Shown one piece after another: positions 1 through 7,854 of a DNA stretch of 64,000 nucleotides; positions within the stretch are counted from its first letter, which is position 1, and each line of letters opens with the position of its first letter. A program made the position numbers and the translations under genes. The DNA is from Maridesulfovibrio sp. (GTDB taxonomy: Bacteria > Desulfobacterota > Desulfovibrionia > Desulfovibrionales > Desulfovibrionaceae), in NCBI RefSeq assembly GCF_963667685.1, contig NZ_OY763931.1:62001-126000 (forward strand), in the 5' to 3' direction. Below the pieces are notes generated by a model. That model saw only the letters and a list, made by a program, of their open reading frames with translations, made no database searches and was not told where the DNA came from.

Positions 1-644
1 ACTGGCAGCTTGAAGCTTTGCAAAAAGGCGGTGTCGACCGAATTCTGGTTGTCCGTGGTTACCATGCGGATAAGTTGAACGGTGATTTCGAAACCGTTGA
101 TAATCCGCGCTGGGCTGAATCCAATATGGTTGAGACCCTACGCATGGCTTCATCATGGCTTGAAGATGGACCTTCTGTTATTTCTTATTCCGACATTGTT
201 TATCGTCCTGAGCATGTACGCGCTATCAGTGAATGTGATTGTGATATAGCCATAACCTACGATGTCCGCTGGGAAAGATTGTGGGAGCTGCGTTTCGAAG
301 ATCCGTTAAGTGATGCGGAAACTTTCAGGGAAGCCGATGGCCGCCTTCTTGAGATTGGCGGGCGTGCTGAAAGTGTAGATGAGATTAAAGGTCAGTACAT
401 GGGACTGCTCTATATGACTCCGCGCGGCTGGAGTGTTGTGGACGGGGTGCTTAGTGAGCTGGGGCAACAGCAGGTTGATCAGCTTGATATGACCGCGCTG
501 CTGCGTTTGCTTCTTGAAAAGGGAGTGCAGATAGGAGTTGTCCCGGTTGAAGGTGGTTGGGTTGAGGCTGATTCCATGCAGGATGTCATGGCTTATGAAG
601 AAGTTCTGGCACGGGATGAGGATTGGAGTCATGACTGGCGGTAA
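1..644 (+). CDS. Cytidylyltransferase of the phosphoramidate/phosphocholine type, 5' partial
   Basis: The frame is already open at base 3, so the N-terminus with the usual GxGxR nucleotide loop lies outside the window and about 214 C-terminal residues remain. Visible motifs are VVRGYHADKLN, NPRWAESNMVETL, SYSDIVYRP, DIAITYDVRW and GQYMGLLYMTP. I recognise these from the LicC-like NTP transferase family that includes Campylobacter Cj1416, a CTP:phosphoglutamine cytidylyltransferase. It would activate a phospho-headgroup as a CDP derivative in the cytoplasm. A methyltransferase and a CysC-like kinase follow on the same strand, the same gene kinds as in the capsule phosphoramidate locus. The family is well supported; the exact substrate is inferred from context. 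Phosphocholine or a sugar phosphate are alternatives. Confidence 0.72.
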   Translation, partial: WQLEALQKGGVDRILVVRGYHADKLNGDFETVDNPRWAESNMVETLRMASSWLEDGPSVISYSDIVYRPEHVRAISECDCDIAITYDVRWERLWELRFEDPLSDAETFREADGRLLEIGGRAESVDEIKGQYMGLLYMTPRGWSVVDGVLSELGQQQVDQLDMTALLRLLLEKGVQIGVVPVEGGWVEADSMQDVMAYEEVLARDEDWSHDWR

Positions 645-700
645 CAAGCAGGATGTAGATGTTTTGCTAATGAAATAAATTTTGGATGTTAGGAGGAGTA

Positions 701-1450
701 ATGAAAACTGAATGGGATTACACTGATCTTGCTGATGCATATCTTGAACGGCCTGCGTATGCTCCCGAACTTTTGGTTGAACTCTTTGAAATTGGAGGTT
801 TGCAGAAAGGGGATCGTGTCTGTGATATTGGATCTGGAGTTGCTCATTTGACAATTCCACTCGCAGAACAGGGTTTTCTGGTTGATGCAGTGGAGCCGAA
901 CGATGCAATGCGGGCTAATGGAATCAAAAGAACCTCCGCGATGGAAAATGTGACATGGTATGAAGGAACGGGCGAAGAGACCGGCCGTCCTACTGGCGAG
1001 TATGACTTTGTCAGTTTCGGATCTTCTTTCAATGTTTGTGATCGGGAATTAGCAATGAAAGAAGTTAACCGTTTGTTGAAGAGCGGTAAATGGTTCACCT
1101 GTATGTGGAACCATCGTCAGCTTGATGATCCCATCCAGAGTAAAATTGAATCCATTATTAAAGATAACATTGAAGGTTACGGATATGGAACCCGGCGTGA
1201 AAGTCAGACAGAAATCATTAGTTCGGCTCCGTATTTTCATAATGTAATTGAGAAAGAAGGCACGATTGTACATATCCAGAAGGTTGTGAAGACTGTTGAG
1301 GCGTGGAGATCACATGGAACTCTTCACAGACAGGCCGGAGATAAATTTGCCAAAATTATTGAGCAGATAGAGTCGTATCTCAAATCTCTTGGTGTTGATG
1401 ATATTGAAATCCCTTATACTACCCGTGCCTGGATTGCACAGAAGAAGTAG
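701..1450 (+). CDS. SAM-dependent class I methyltransferase
   Basis: A 249-residue Rossmann-fold methyltransferase. Motif I, VCDIGSGVA, lies at about residues 40-48, followed by the acidic end of strand 2 in DAVEPNDAM at about 62-70. Start 701 is chosen because AGGAGG lies at 691-696 just before it; an ATG at 686 would put the Shine-Dalgarno inside the gene. It lies 56 bases after the cytidylyltransferase and only two bases before the CysC-like kinase, so the three look like one operon. In the Campylobacter phosphoramidate locus two methyltransferases (Cj1419/Cj1420) have the same neighbours, so transfer of a methyl group to a phosphoramidate intermediate is a reasonable guess. The substrate cannot be read from sequence. 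Confidence 0.75.
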   Translation: MKTEWDYTDLADAYLERPAYAPELLVELFEIGGLQKGDRVCDIGSGVAHLTIPLAEQGFLVDAVEPNDAMRANGIKRTSAMENVTWYEGTGEETGRPTGEYDFVSFGSSFNVCDRELAMKEVNRLLKSGKWFTCMWNHRQLDDPIQSKIESIIKDNIEGYGYGTRRESQTEIISSAPYFHNVIEKEGTIVHIQKVVKTVEAWRSHGTLHRQAGDKFAKIIEQIESYLKSLGVDDIEIPYTTRAWIAQKK

Positions 1451-1452
1451 TT

Positions 1453-1974
1453 ATGCATGGAAAAGTAATCTGGCTGACCGGATTGTCTGCATCCGGGAAA
1501 TCAACCATTGCCCGGGCAATGCAGAAAATCCTTAATGAAGAGGGGATGACTCCGTTATTACTTGATGGCGATCAGTTCCGTGAGGCTGTTGCTGATCATA
1601 ATTGCGGGCATGATCCTGAGAGCAGGATTCTGAATGCTTATAGAATCAGCCGCTTTGCCAATATGGCAGCAAGGCAGGGTCTGATCGTCATTGTCGCTAC
1701 CATGTCTCTTTATCATGAGATTCACCGTTGGAACCGCAACAATTTTCCTGATTATTTTGAGGTGCTTATTAAGGCAGATATAGATGTCTTGAAGAAAAGA
1801 GATCCCAAAGGTCTTTACAGGCATGTTGAAGCCGGAAACGCAGAAAATCTGCCGGGGATGGATCTTCAGCCGGAGTTCCCGCTCAGTCCGGAGTTGATAG
1901 TGGAGAATAATGAGCAACTGGGTAATGTTGAAGGGATAGCTTTAGGCATTATCAGAAAAGCGAAGTTGCTTTGA
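1453..1974 (+). CDS. APS-kinase-like (CysC family) kinase, possible cytidine diphosphoramidate kinase
   Basis: A 173-residue P-loop kinase with Walker A GLSASGKST at residues 10-18, LLLDGDQFR at about 35-43, and the CysC hallmark KRDPKGLY. It lacks the ATP sulfurylase domain often fused to CysC. The usual IxPYRxxR segment is changed to MSLYHEIHRWNR, so it may not act on adenylyl sulfate. A sulfate reducer also has no need for PAPS in energy metabolism. In Campylobacter jejuni the CysC homologue Cj1415 phosphorylates cytidine diphosphoramidate at the 3' position. The neighbouring cytidylyltransferase and methyltransferase favour that role here. It starts two bases after the methyltransferase stop, implying translational coupling. 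Confidence 0.75.
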   Translation: MHGKVIWLTGLSASGKSTIARAMQKILNEEGMTPLLLDGDQFREAVADHNCGHDPESRILNAYRISRFANMAARQGLIVIVATMSLYHEIHRWNRNNFPDYFEVLIKADIDVLKKRDPKGLYRHVEAGNAENLPGMDLQPEFPLSPELIVENNEQLGNVEGIALGIIRKAKLL

Positions 1975-2009
1975 TCTTGTAAGTACGTTTGCTCCTGATA
2001 TTTATAAGT

Positions 2010-2045
2010 AATCCCCGGCACTGCTTTGTTGCCGGGGATTTCTTT
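2010..2045 (+). terminator. Rho-independent terminator of the phosphoramidate-type operon
   Basis: A ten-base stem (AATCCCCGGC with GCCGGGGATT) encloses an 11-base loop and is followed by a short T-rich tract. It closes the operon 35 bases after the CysC-like kinase. Confidence 0.8.
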
Positions 2046-2207
2046 AGTTTATGTTAACTGTAGTTGAATTACATAGAACATAAAATTAGTGGATCGCACC
2101 TGATTTTGTTAAGATAGTGCAGCGCCTAGGTCTCACCGTGGTTTGGCAGGTAGGCTTGAACTAAAGGGAAAATAATTGTTATGGCGTTCAAACTAAATGG
2201 AGAAATT

Positions 2208-2867
2208 ATGACTCACCAGATTATTAAAGATCTTAATGCTCGGTATACGACCAAAAAATATGATTCCAATAAGCGAATCTCAGCAGAAGAGATTGATGTA
2301 ATCAAGGAAGCGTTACGTCTGTCACCTTCTTCGGTTAATTCCCAACCGTGGAAATTTATTGTCATTGAAAGTGAAGAAGCGAAAGAACGTTTTCACAATA
2401 CTTTTGCCAACAAGTTTGAATTCAACCAACCTCACGCTAAAGAAGCTTCTCATATTATCCTTTTTGCATATAACCCTAGATTTTCTGAAGAACAGTATAA
2501 AAAGGTTGTGGATGCCGAGGTTGTTGCCGGTCACCTGCCCAAGGATAAGTACGGGGAAATGATGGATAAAGGTATGTTCTTTGCCGGATTGAATACTGAC
2601 GACAATGGCTATAACGGCAATTGGACAAGGGCGCAGACATATCTGGCACTTGGCAATGTTATACATGCTGTCGCCCGTATGGGCATAGATTCCACTCCGA
2701 TGGAAGGGGTTGATTCCGAACTCATCAGTGAAGCTTTCAAAAATGAGCTGGGTGGATATGTGTGTGATGTTGCGCTGGCGCTTGGCTATCATCTGGAGGG
2801 TGGTGATTATAATAACGGCAAGCCTAAAGCCCGTCTCCCGTTAGAAGAAGTTGTGACTGTGCTCTAG
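2208..2867 (+). CDS. NAD(P)H-dependent nitroreductase, NfsB family
   Basis: A 219-residue FMN enzyme of the oxygen-insensitive nitroreductase family; E. coli NfsB has 217. The N-terminal RYTTKKYD and the flavin-binding SPSSVNSQPWKF match NfsB, and GNVIHAVARMGIDSTPMEG in the second half matches the C-terminal FMN contact region. Such proteins are cytoplasmic dimers that pass two electrons from NAD(P)H to nitroaromatics, quinones or flavins. I prefer the ATG at 2208, with GGAGA five bases upstream, over the in-frame ATG at 2181, because it gives the family length. The gene stands alone between two terminators. Confidence 0.88.
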   Translation: MTHQIIKDLNARYTTKKYDSNKRISAEEIDVIKEALRLSPSSVNSQPWKFIVIESEEAKERFHNTFANKFEFNQPHAKEASHIILFAYNPRFSEEQYKKVVDAEVVAGHLPKDKYGEMMDKGMFFAGLNTDDNGYNGNWTRAQTYLALGNVIHAVARMGIDSTPMEGVDSELISEAFKNELGGYVCDVALALGYHLEGGDYNNGKPKARLPLEEVVTVL

Positions 2868-2921
2868 CCGGGATTGTTGTATTTCTTATGTGATAATATT
2901 TGCAATAAATATGGTATGCGT

Positions 2922-2953
2922 AAAAGCGGTCCTCAAATGAGGGCCGCTTTTTT
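2922..2953 (+). terminator. Rho-independent terminator after the nitroreductase
   Basis: AAAAGCGGTCCTC pairs with GAGGGCCGCTTTT around a short loop, followed by a T-run. Confidence 0.88.
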
Positions 2954-3089
2954 ATGGTTTGTTCATGTGGTAATCCGTTGGGCTTATACTGTAGATCTGG
3001 GTTAGTTAATTTAGATGAATATTTTTGTTTTAATCTTTTACGCAGTTGGTTAAGTATGAATTTATAGTAGTTAAAATAGGAGTTGTGGC

Positions 3090-4559
3090 GTGCAGGAACA
3101 TAGTCGTCCGGTTGTCTTTATTGTTAATGCTGTTAAAACAGATCTGGATCTTTTTGCTCAGATTTTACGAGAGGATTATGCCTTGTTGATGGCTATGAAT
3201 GCCCATCATCTGCTTGAAGTCGCTATACGTGAGCAACCTGACCTTATTTTATTAGATGCTGATTTTGAAGATATAAAAAGCTGTGAGATCTGCAAAAAAT
3301 TAAAGTCGACTGAAGCCACTGCCCATATCCCGGTTCTTTTTATTACCGAGAGCAGAAACTCTGAAGACGAATTACGCTGGTTTGAATCGGGGGCTGTTGA
3401 GTTTATCCGCCGGCCTCTAAGTCCGCCCATGGTATTGCGTCGTGTTGCATCTGCTTTGATTCAGAAAGAGCAGTCTGAAAGACTGGAGGTGCTTTCCAAT
3501 AAGCTTGGGCGCTATCTAGCTCCTCAAGTTTATGAATCTATCTTTTATGGAAAGCACGATTCTCTTATGGGAACCCAGCGAAAGAAGCTGACAATTTTCT
3601 TTTCCGATATAGTAGGCTTCACTTCCACCACCGAGCGGATGGAACCTGAAGATATGACTGTTCTGCTGAATAACTATCTTGATTGTATGTCTTCCATTGC
3701 ACTCAAGCATGGTGGGACCATTGATAAATTCATAGGGGATGCCGTTCTCATTTTCTTCGGCGATCCTGTCTCGCGGGGGTATAAGACTGATGCCGTGGCC
3801 TGTATGAATATGGCTATTGAGATGCGGGAAGCTTTAAAGGAAATGCAGCAGGAATGGTTTGCTCTGGGAATTTCCAGTCCTTTTAAGGTTCGCATGGGGA
3901 TAAATACGGGCTTTTGCACCGTAGGTAACTTCGGTTCCAAGCAATTGATGGACTATACTATTATTGGGGGGCAGGTGAATGTCGCCGCACGCCTAGAGCA
4001 GAATGCTCCCCCGGACCAAATCCTGATTTCACACGAAACATGGGCCTTGGTAAAAGATGATTTCCGTTGCCTTGGCCGTGCGCCTATTTCTGTAAAAGGT
4101 ATTCAGCATTCAATCCGTACCTATCAGGTTATAGGCAGGGCTGATGCCGTGGAGCTGGATCTCCCCGGTTCCTTGGGGGAAATGGTTTGGCCTGCGCAGA
4201 CCATTTCGATTGGGAGCAAGGTTTCCGATGCCTTGGTCCAGCTACGCGACAGTGGAGAGTGGGCGTGTCTGGTTGTGCTGGACGGCCTTTCCCCTGTGGG
4301 CATGGTTACCAAAGGCCGCATGGACGAAATTGTGCGCCGGGAAACCGAAAAAGCTCTTTTTCTGGATCGTCCTGTTACCTCGGTTATGGACGGGGAACTG
4401 CTTGTTCTTCCGTCAGAGTCTGAACTTGATGAAGTTGCAAAGAGTGCCTTATCCCGTGAAGGCAGCTATACTTTTGATCCCATAGCAGTGACTCGAAACG
4501 GTGAGTTCGTAGGGCTTGTCTCCGTGCGTTGCCTTATGCAGAGAATCGTTAACCCTTAG
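3090..4559 (+). CDS. Receiver - class III adenylate cyclase - CBS-like signalling protein
   Basis: 489 residues starting at GTG 3090 behind AGGAG. Residues 8-130 form a receiver-like domain with the phosphoacceptor position in LILLDAD (Asp56). The acidic pair expected near residue 13 is replaced by Asn-Ala and the conserved Lys by Arg, so normal phosphorylation is doubtful. Residues about 160-340 are a class III nucleotide cyclase. The metal-binding aspartates are in FSDIVGFT and FIGDAVLIFFGD, the Lys of DKFIGD and Asp of MDYTII are the residues that read adenine, and VNVAARLE holds the transition-state Asn and Arg. Cyclic AMP is therefore the expected product. Residues about 365-489 look like a CBS-type pair (VGMVTKGRMDEIV), which often binds adenylates. 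The gene appears monocistronic. Confidence 0.85.
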   Translation: MQEHSRPVVFIVNAVKTDLDLFAQILREDYALLMAMNAHHLLEVAIREQPDLILLDADFEDIKSCEICKKLKSTEATAHIPVLFITESRNSEDELRWFESGAVEFIRRPLSPPMVLRRVASALIQKEQSERLEVLSNKLGRYLAPQVYESIFYGKHDSLMGTQRKKLTIFFSDIVGFTSTTERMEPEDMTVLLNNYLDCMSSIALKHGGTIDKFIGDAVLIFFGDPVSRGYKTDAVACMNMAIEMREALKEMQQEWFALGISSPFKVRMGINTGFCTVGNFGSKQLMDYTIIGGQVNVAARLEQNAPPDQILISHETWALVKDDFRCLGRAPISVKGIQHSIRTYQVIGRADAVELDLPGSLGEMVWPAQTISIGSKVSDALVQLRDSGEWACLVVLDGLSPVGMVTKGRMDEIVRRETEKALFLDRPVTSVMDGELLVLPSESELDEVAKSALSREGSYTFDPIAVTRNGEFVGLVSVRCLMQRIVNP

Positions 4560-4576
4560 TATGCATGGGGCATTTG

Positions 4577-5377
4577 TTAATTTGACGGCATTGGACAGTA
4601 CTTATCAGTTATTTTTTTGATTGTTCCATCTTCAGTCATCTTTTTTATTTCGGTATTGAACCCCGGCAGTATGTGTATATATGGCGATTTTTTGCCAATA
4701 AGAAGGTGAATGCGGACAGTATTAATTACGGCACCAGTTTCGACAATTTCATCAGTTAATTTGAATTTCCTTATTTCAAACCATGCACCACCGGGCCATT
4801 CTATAACCATATCACCGCGTTTATGAGCCAGCATCTGCCATACTCTGTCACGCAGTGTAACCTTATTTGTCTTTATTCCAATTGACTCTGCGTGCTCTTC
4901 AATCCATCCGTTGCCTAAATAGGTTATGATGGAGAAGCCTTTTTCTTTGATGTCAGCAAAGCTTTTCAACCTCTTGATTTCAGACATTCGCGCGTGCCCT
5001 TTGTAAGTAAAAATATTTACAGACTGTACAAAAAAAGGGTCTCGGTGCGTTGAAGTGTATTCCATCCTCTGCGGATTAATAGTCGTGATCATACCGTCAG
5101 CATAGTTCTCCCTTACGTTTTGCTGACACCTTTTCCACGGGAATTCTTTCCAGCTGACCTTGATCTTCATCCTGTTTACTATTGCTTCATTTATTATTTC
5201 GTAAAATATTCCTGTCATGCGGTTATTCGTGTCACGGCTGAAAAAAGGATAAAAGCTGGTATAGGCAATATTAAGACTCTCTCCCATGGCAGGGGAGGCA
5301 GTTCCGGAAAGTACTAATGTAATGCAGTATATTGTAATTAATATATATTTCATTGTTTGAACTTCATTTTTAAACAT
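4577..5377 (-). CDS. Periplasmic solute-binding protein, family 3 type
   Basis: About 260 residues with an N-terminal signal peptide (hydrophobic run ILITIYCITLVLSG, cleavage probably after the Ala-Met-Gly near residue 32). A family 3 type two-lobe binding fold follows, beginning LNIAYTSFYPFFSRD. No permease or ATPase gene is adjacent, so it is an orphan binding protein. In Desulfovibrionaceae such proteins are abundant and may feed sensor kinases or shared transporters. An internal ATG at 5353 directly before the signal peptide is a possible start, since the first ATG has no clear Shine-Dalgarno. The ligand is not predictable. Confidence 0.75.
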   Translation of the reverse strand: MFKNEVQTMKYILITIYCITLVLSGTASPAMGESLNIAYTSFYPFFSRDTNNRMTGIFYEIINEAIVNRMKIKVSWKEFPWKRCQQNVRENYADGMITTINPQRMEYTSTHRDPFFVQSVNIFTYKGHARMSEIKRLKSFADIKEKGFSIITYLGNGWIEEHAESIGIKTNKVTLRDRVWQMLAHKRGDMVIEWPGGAWFEIRKFKLTDEIVETGAVINTVRIHLLIGKKSPYIHILPGFNTEIKKMTEDGTIKKITDKYCPMPSN

Positions 5378-5865
5378 TTCTTAATGCTACAATAATAACA
5401 TATATAGCATTGTGGTCAATTGTTAGAAGTTGCAATGTTTTTTCACTGTTTCAGGTTAGGAAATCCATATAATCTTTTTCCAAAGCTTGAATGTCCTTTT
5501 TTCGGTAAAATAGACCTTCGTACGGCGTCGATTAGTTCTTGTGTTACATAAATGTAAAATTTATATGATTCAGCTTCGTTTTTTTGGGTACTAAAACGTA
5601 TAAAATTTAAAAAATGAATAAAAAATAAGAATTAAATTTAACAAATAACGTTTTTGTCTAATGTAAACTCTGATAAAACTCTTTGTCAGACAATTTTATG
5701 CATTTACGTGCATGCTTTGTAGCTGTTTTTTTGAATGGATTGGTTCTGTGTTTTGTAACTTGCCGTTATATTGAGCCTTTTGCATCAGCCGTTATGTTCT
5801 GGCATGCAAATTGATTAATGAGCAGAACCTTACGAAAAGATTAAAAATTAAAGGGGACAGTAACC
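5378..5865. other. AT-rich intergenic region upstream of dgcN
   Basis: 488 bases between divergent genes with no credible coding frame. It must hold the promoters of both neighbours. I see one short dyad (listed separately) and a strong Shine-Dalgarno AAAGGGGAC just before dgcN. Otherwise nothing is recognisable. Confidence 0.6.
5683..5693. promoter_or_regulatory. Possible GntR-type operator dyad
   Basis: TTGTC-A-GACAA is a perfect dyad with a one-base centre; a related half site, TTGTCTAA, lies at 5654-5661. GntR-family regulators often bind sites of this form. It lies about 170 bases upstream of dgcN. No regulator gene is adjacent, so this is tentative. Confidence 0.3.
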
Positions 5866-6861
5866 ATGTTTGATGCACCATATTTACTTTTTCTTGGAGA
5901 TGCTCCTGACGGCCTTGCGGCAAAAATGGCGCAGGGTATCTACGATTGGAGACCTGAAGCTGTTGCCGGACAGTTTCGTATGGAAGGCTGTAAAGCTGAT
6001 CTCGGAATTAAAGACCTTACTATTAAAGAAGCAGTTGAAGCCGGAGCGAAGACTCTTGTTATCGGCGTTGTAAACCGTGGCGGTATTATTTCCGATGTAT
6101 GGAAATCCGTGCTGGTTGAAGCACTTGAAGCCGGTATGGACCTTGCTTCCGGTCTGCACACTCTGTTGCGCGACCAGCCTGAGCTTGTCGAAGCTGCGGA
6201 GAAAAACGGTTGTACTCTGCACGATGTCCGTATTCCTACCGTTAAGTATCCCATTGCTACCGGTAAGAAACGCACAGGTAAACGCTGCCTTGCTGTAGGG
6301 ACAGACTGCTCTGTAGGTAAAATGTACACCGCCCTTGCTATTGACCGCGAAATGAAAAAGCAGGGCCTCAAATCCACTTTCCGTCCCACCGGCCAGACCG
6401 GTATCCTTATTGAAGGTAACGGCGTACCTCTCGATGCGGTTATCGCTGATTTCATGGCCGGTTCAATTGAATACCTGACTCCTGATAACGACCCCGATCA
6501 CTGGGATATCATTGAAGGTCAGGGCAGTCTTTATCACGCATCCTATTCCGGCGTAACCCTGGCACTCGTCCACGGTGGTCAGCCTGATGCGCTGATTCTC
6601 TGCCATGAGCCCACCCGCGAACATATGCGTGGCCTGCCTGATTACCAGCAGCCTACTCTTGAAGAGCTGCGTGATACCGCGCTTACCCTCGCTAGAGTTG
6701 TAAACCCTGATTGTAAAGCCGTTGCTGTTTCTGTGAATACTCAGCACCTTTCTGAAGAAGAAGCTCTTGCTTACCTTGCCGAGGTTGAAGAACAGATGGG
6801 TATTCCCGCTGTTGATCCTTTCCGTCAGGGAGCCGCTCGTCTGGTTGAGGCGCTGGTATAA
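5866..6861 (+). CDS. dgcN: D-glutamate N-acetyltransferase (DUF1611 family)
   Basis: 331 residues, full length for DUF1611. The P-loop-like GTDCSVGKMYTALAI starts at about residue 145, followed by RPTGQTGILIEGNG and DHWDIIEGQGSLYHASYSG, all hallmarks of the family. Members called DgcN acetylate D-glutamate from acetyl-CoA in a D-glutamate catabolic route described in marine bacteria and haloarchaea. The paired enolase-superfamily gene dgcA follows with a four-base ATGA overlap, and a D-amino acid aminotransferase comes next. The start follows a strong AAAGGGGAC. The family and pairing are seen; the D-glutamate substrate is taken from characterised homologues. Confidence 0.85.
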   Translation: MFDAPYLLFLGDAPDGLAAKMAQGIYDWRPEAVAGQFRMEGCKADLGIKDLTIKEAVEAGAKTLVIGVVNRGGIISDVWKSVLVEALEAGMDLASGLHTLLRDQPELVEAAEKNGCTLHDVRIPTVKYPIATGKKRTGKRCLAVGTDCSVGKMYTALAIDREMKKQGLKSTFRPTGQTGILIEGNGVPLDAVIADFMAGSIEYLTPDNDPDHWDIIEGQGSLYHASYSGVTLALVHGGQPDALILCHEPTREHMRGLPDYQQPTLEELRDTALTLARVVNPDCKAVAVSVNTQHLSEEEALAYLAEVEEQMGIPAVDPFRQGAARLVEALV

Positions 6862-7829
6862 TGAAAATCTCGGTTACAAAAGACGTTTTCCCTCTGGCGC
6901 AGGTTTTCACCATCGCGCGTGGTTCCCGGACCGAAGCCGTTGTGCTGAGGGTCGAGATTGAAGAAGACGGTTTCACCGGACGTGGGGAATGCGTTCCCTA
7001 CGCCCGGTACAACGAGACGGTCGAGTCTGTTAAGGCCCAGATTGAGGGGCTGAAAACGCCATTGACACGTGCTGAATTACAGTCCGTTCTGGAACCCGGT
7101 GCGGCCCGCAATGCTGTGGATTGCGCTCTTTGGGATCTGGAGGCCAAGAAAGCCGGGATTTCTGTCTGGGAGTTGGCTGGAATAAACGAACCAACACCTG
7201 AAGTAACCGCTTATACCTTGTCTCTTGATACTCCGGAAAAAATGGAAAAACAGGCAGCTGAGAACGCTTCCCGTCCTCTGCTGAAAACTAAGCTCGGCGG
7301 GGGAATTGAAGATATTTCCCGCATTGAGGCCGTAAGGCGTGGCGCTCCTGATTCGCGTATAATTGTCGATGCCAACGAGGGTTGGACAGCTGATGTTTAT
7401 CGCGAGATGGCTCCAGTGCTGGTTCGTCTCGGTGTTGAGATGGTTGAGCAGCCGCTGCCCGCGTCAGATGATGATGCACTGCTTGAGATTGAAAGGGTTT
7501 TGCCTGTCTGCGCGGATGAATCCTGCCATGATCGTCAGTCATTGCCTGCTCTCAAGGGCAAGTATGACATGGTCAACATCAAATTGGATAAGACCGGTGG
7601 TTTGACCGAAGCAATTAAATTGCGAGAGGCGGCCCTAGCTGAGGGATACAAGGTTATGGTCGGGTGTATGGTCGGTTCTTCACTGGCTATGGCTCCGGCT
7701 GTACTTGTCGCCAGTGGGGCTGCTGTGGTAGATCTTGACGGGCCGTTGCTTTTAGCAGAAGACAGGGATCATCCGTTGAAATACGATGATAAATTTGTTT
7801 TTCCTCCACAGAGTGAACTGTGGGGATAA
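6861..7829 (+). CDS. dgcA: N-acetyl-D-glutamate racemase (dipeptide epimerase-like, enolase superfamily)
   Basis: 322 residues with the enolase-superfamily barrel. The first catalytic lysine pair is in LLKTKLGGG at about residues 140-147. Metal ligands are in IIVDANEGW, EQPLP and ADESC, and the opposite lysine is in NIKLDKTGG at about 238-246. This pattern belongs to the L-Ala-D/L-Glu epimerase group. Coupling to dgcN through an ATGA overlap argues for the DgcA role, which is conversion of N-acetyl-D-glutamate to N-acetyl-L-glutamate that a deacylase can then turn into L-glutamate. A true murein dipeptide epimerase is the alternative; the partner gene makes it less likely. Confidence 0.83.
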   Translation: MKISVTKDVFPLAQVFTIARGSRTEAVVLRVEIEEDGFTGRGECVPYARYNETVESVKAQIEGLKTPLTRAELQSVLEPGAARNAVDCALWDLEAKKAGISVWELAGINEPTPEVTAYTLSLDTPEKMEKQAAENASRPLLKTKLGGGIEDISRIEAVRRGAPDSRIIVDANEGWTADVYREMAPVLVRLGVEMVEQPLPASDDDALLEIERVLPVCADESCHDRQSLPALKGKYDMVNIKLDKTGGLTEAIKLREAALAEGYKVMVGCMVGSSLAMAPAVLVASGAAVVDLDGPLLLAEDRDHPLKYDDKFVFPPQSELWG

Positions 7830-7854
7830 TTGTTAATCTTTCATATTGGAATAA

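Noticed and set aside
2100-2180. A riboswitch upstream of the nitroreductase
   Set aside because: The GCCTA...TAGGC pairing is short and no FMN, ZTP, c-di-GMP or preQ1 core motif is present.
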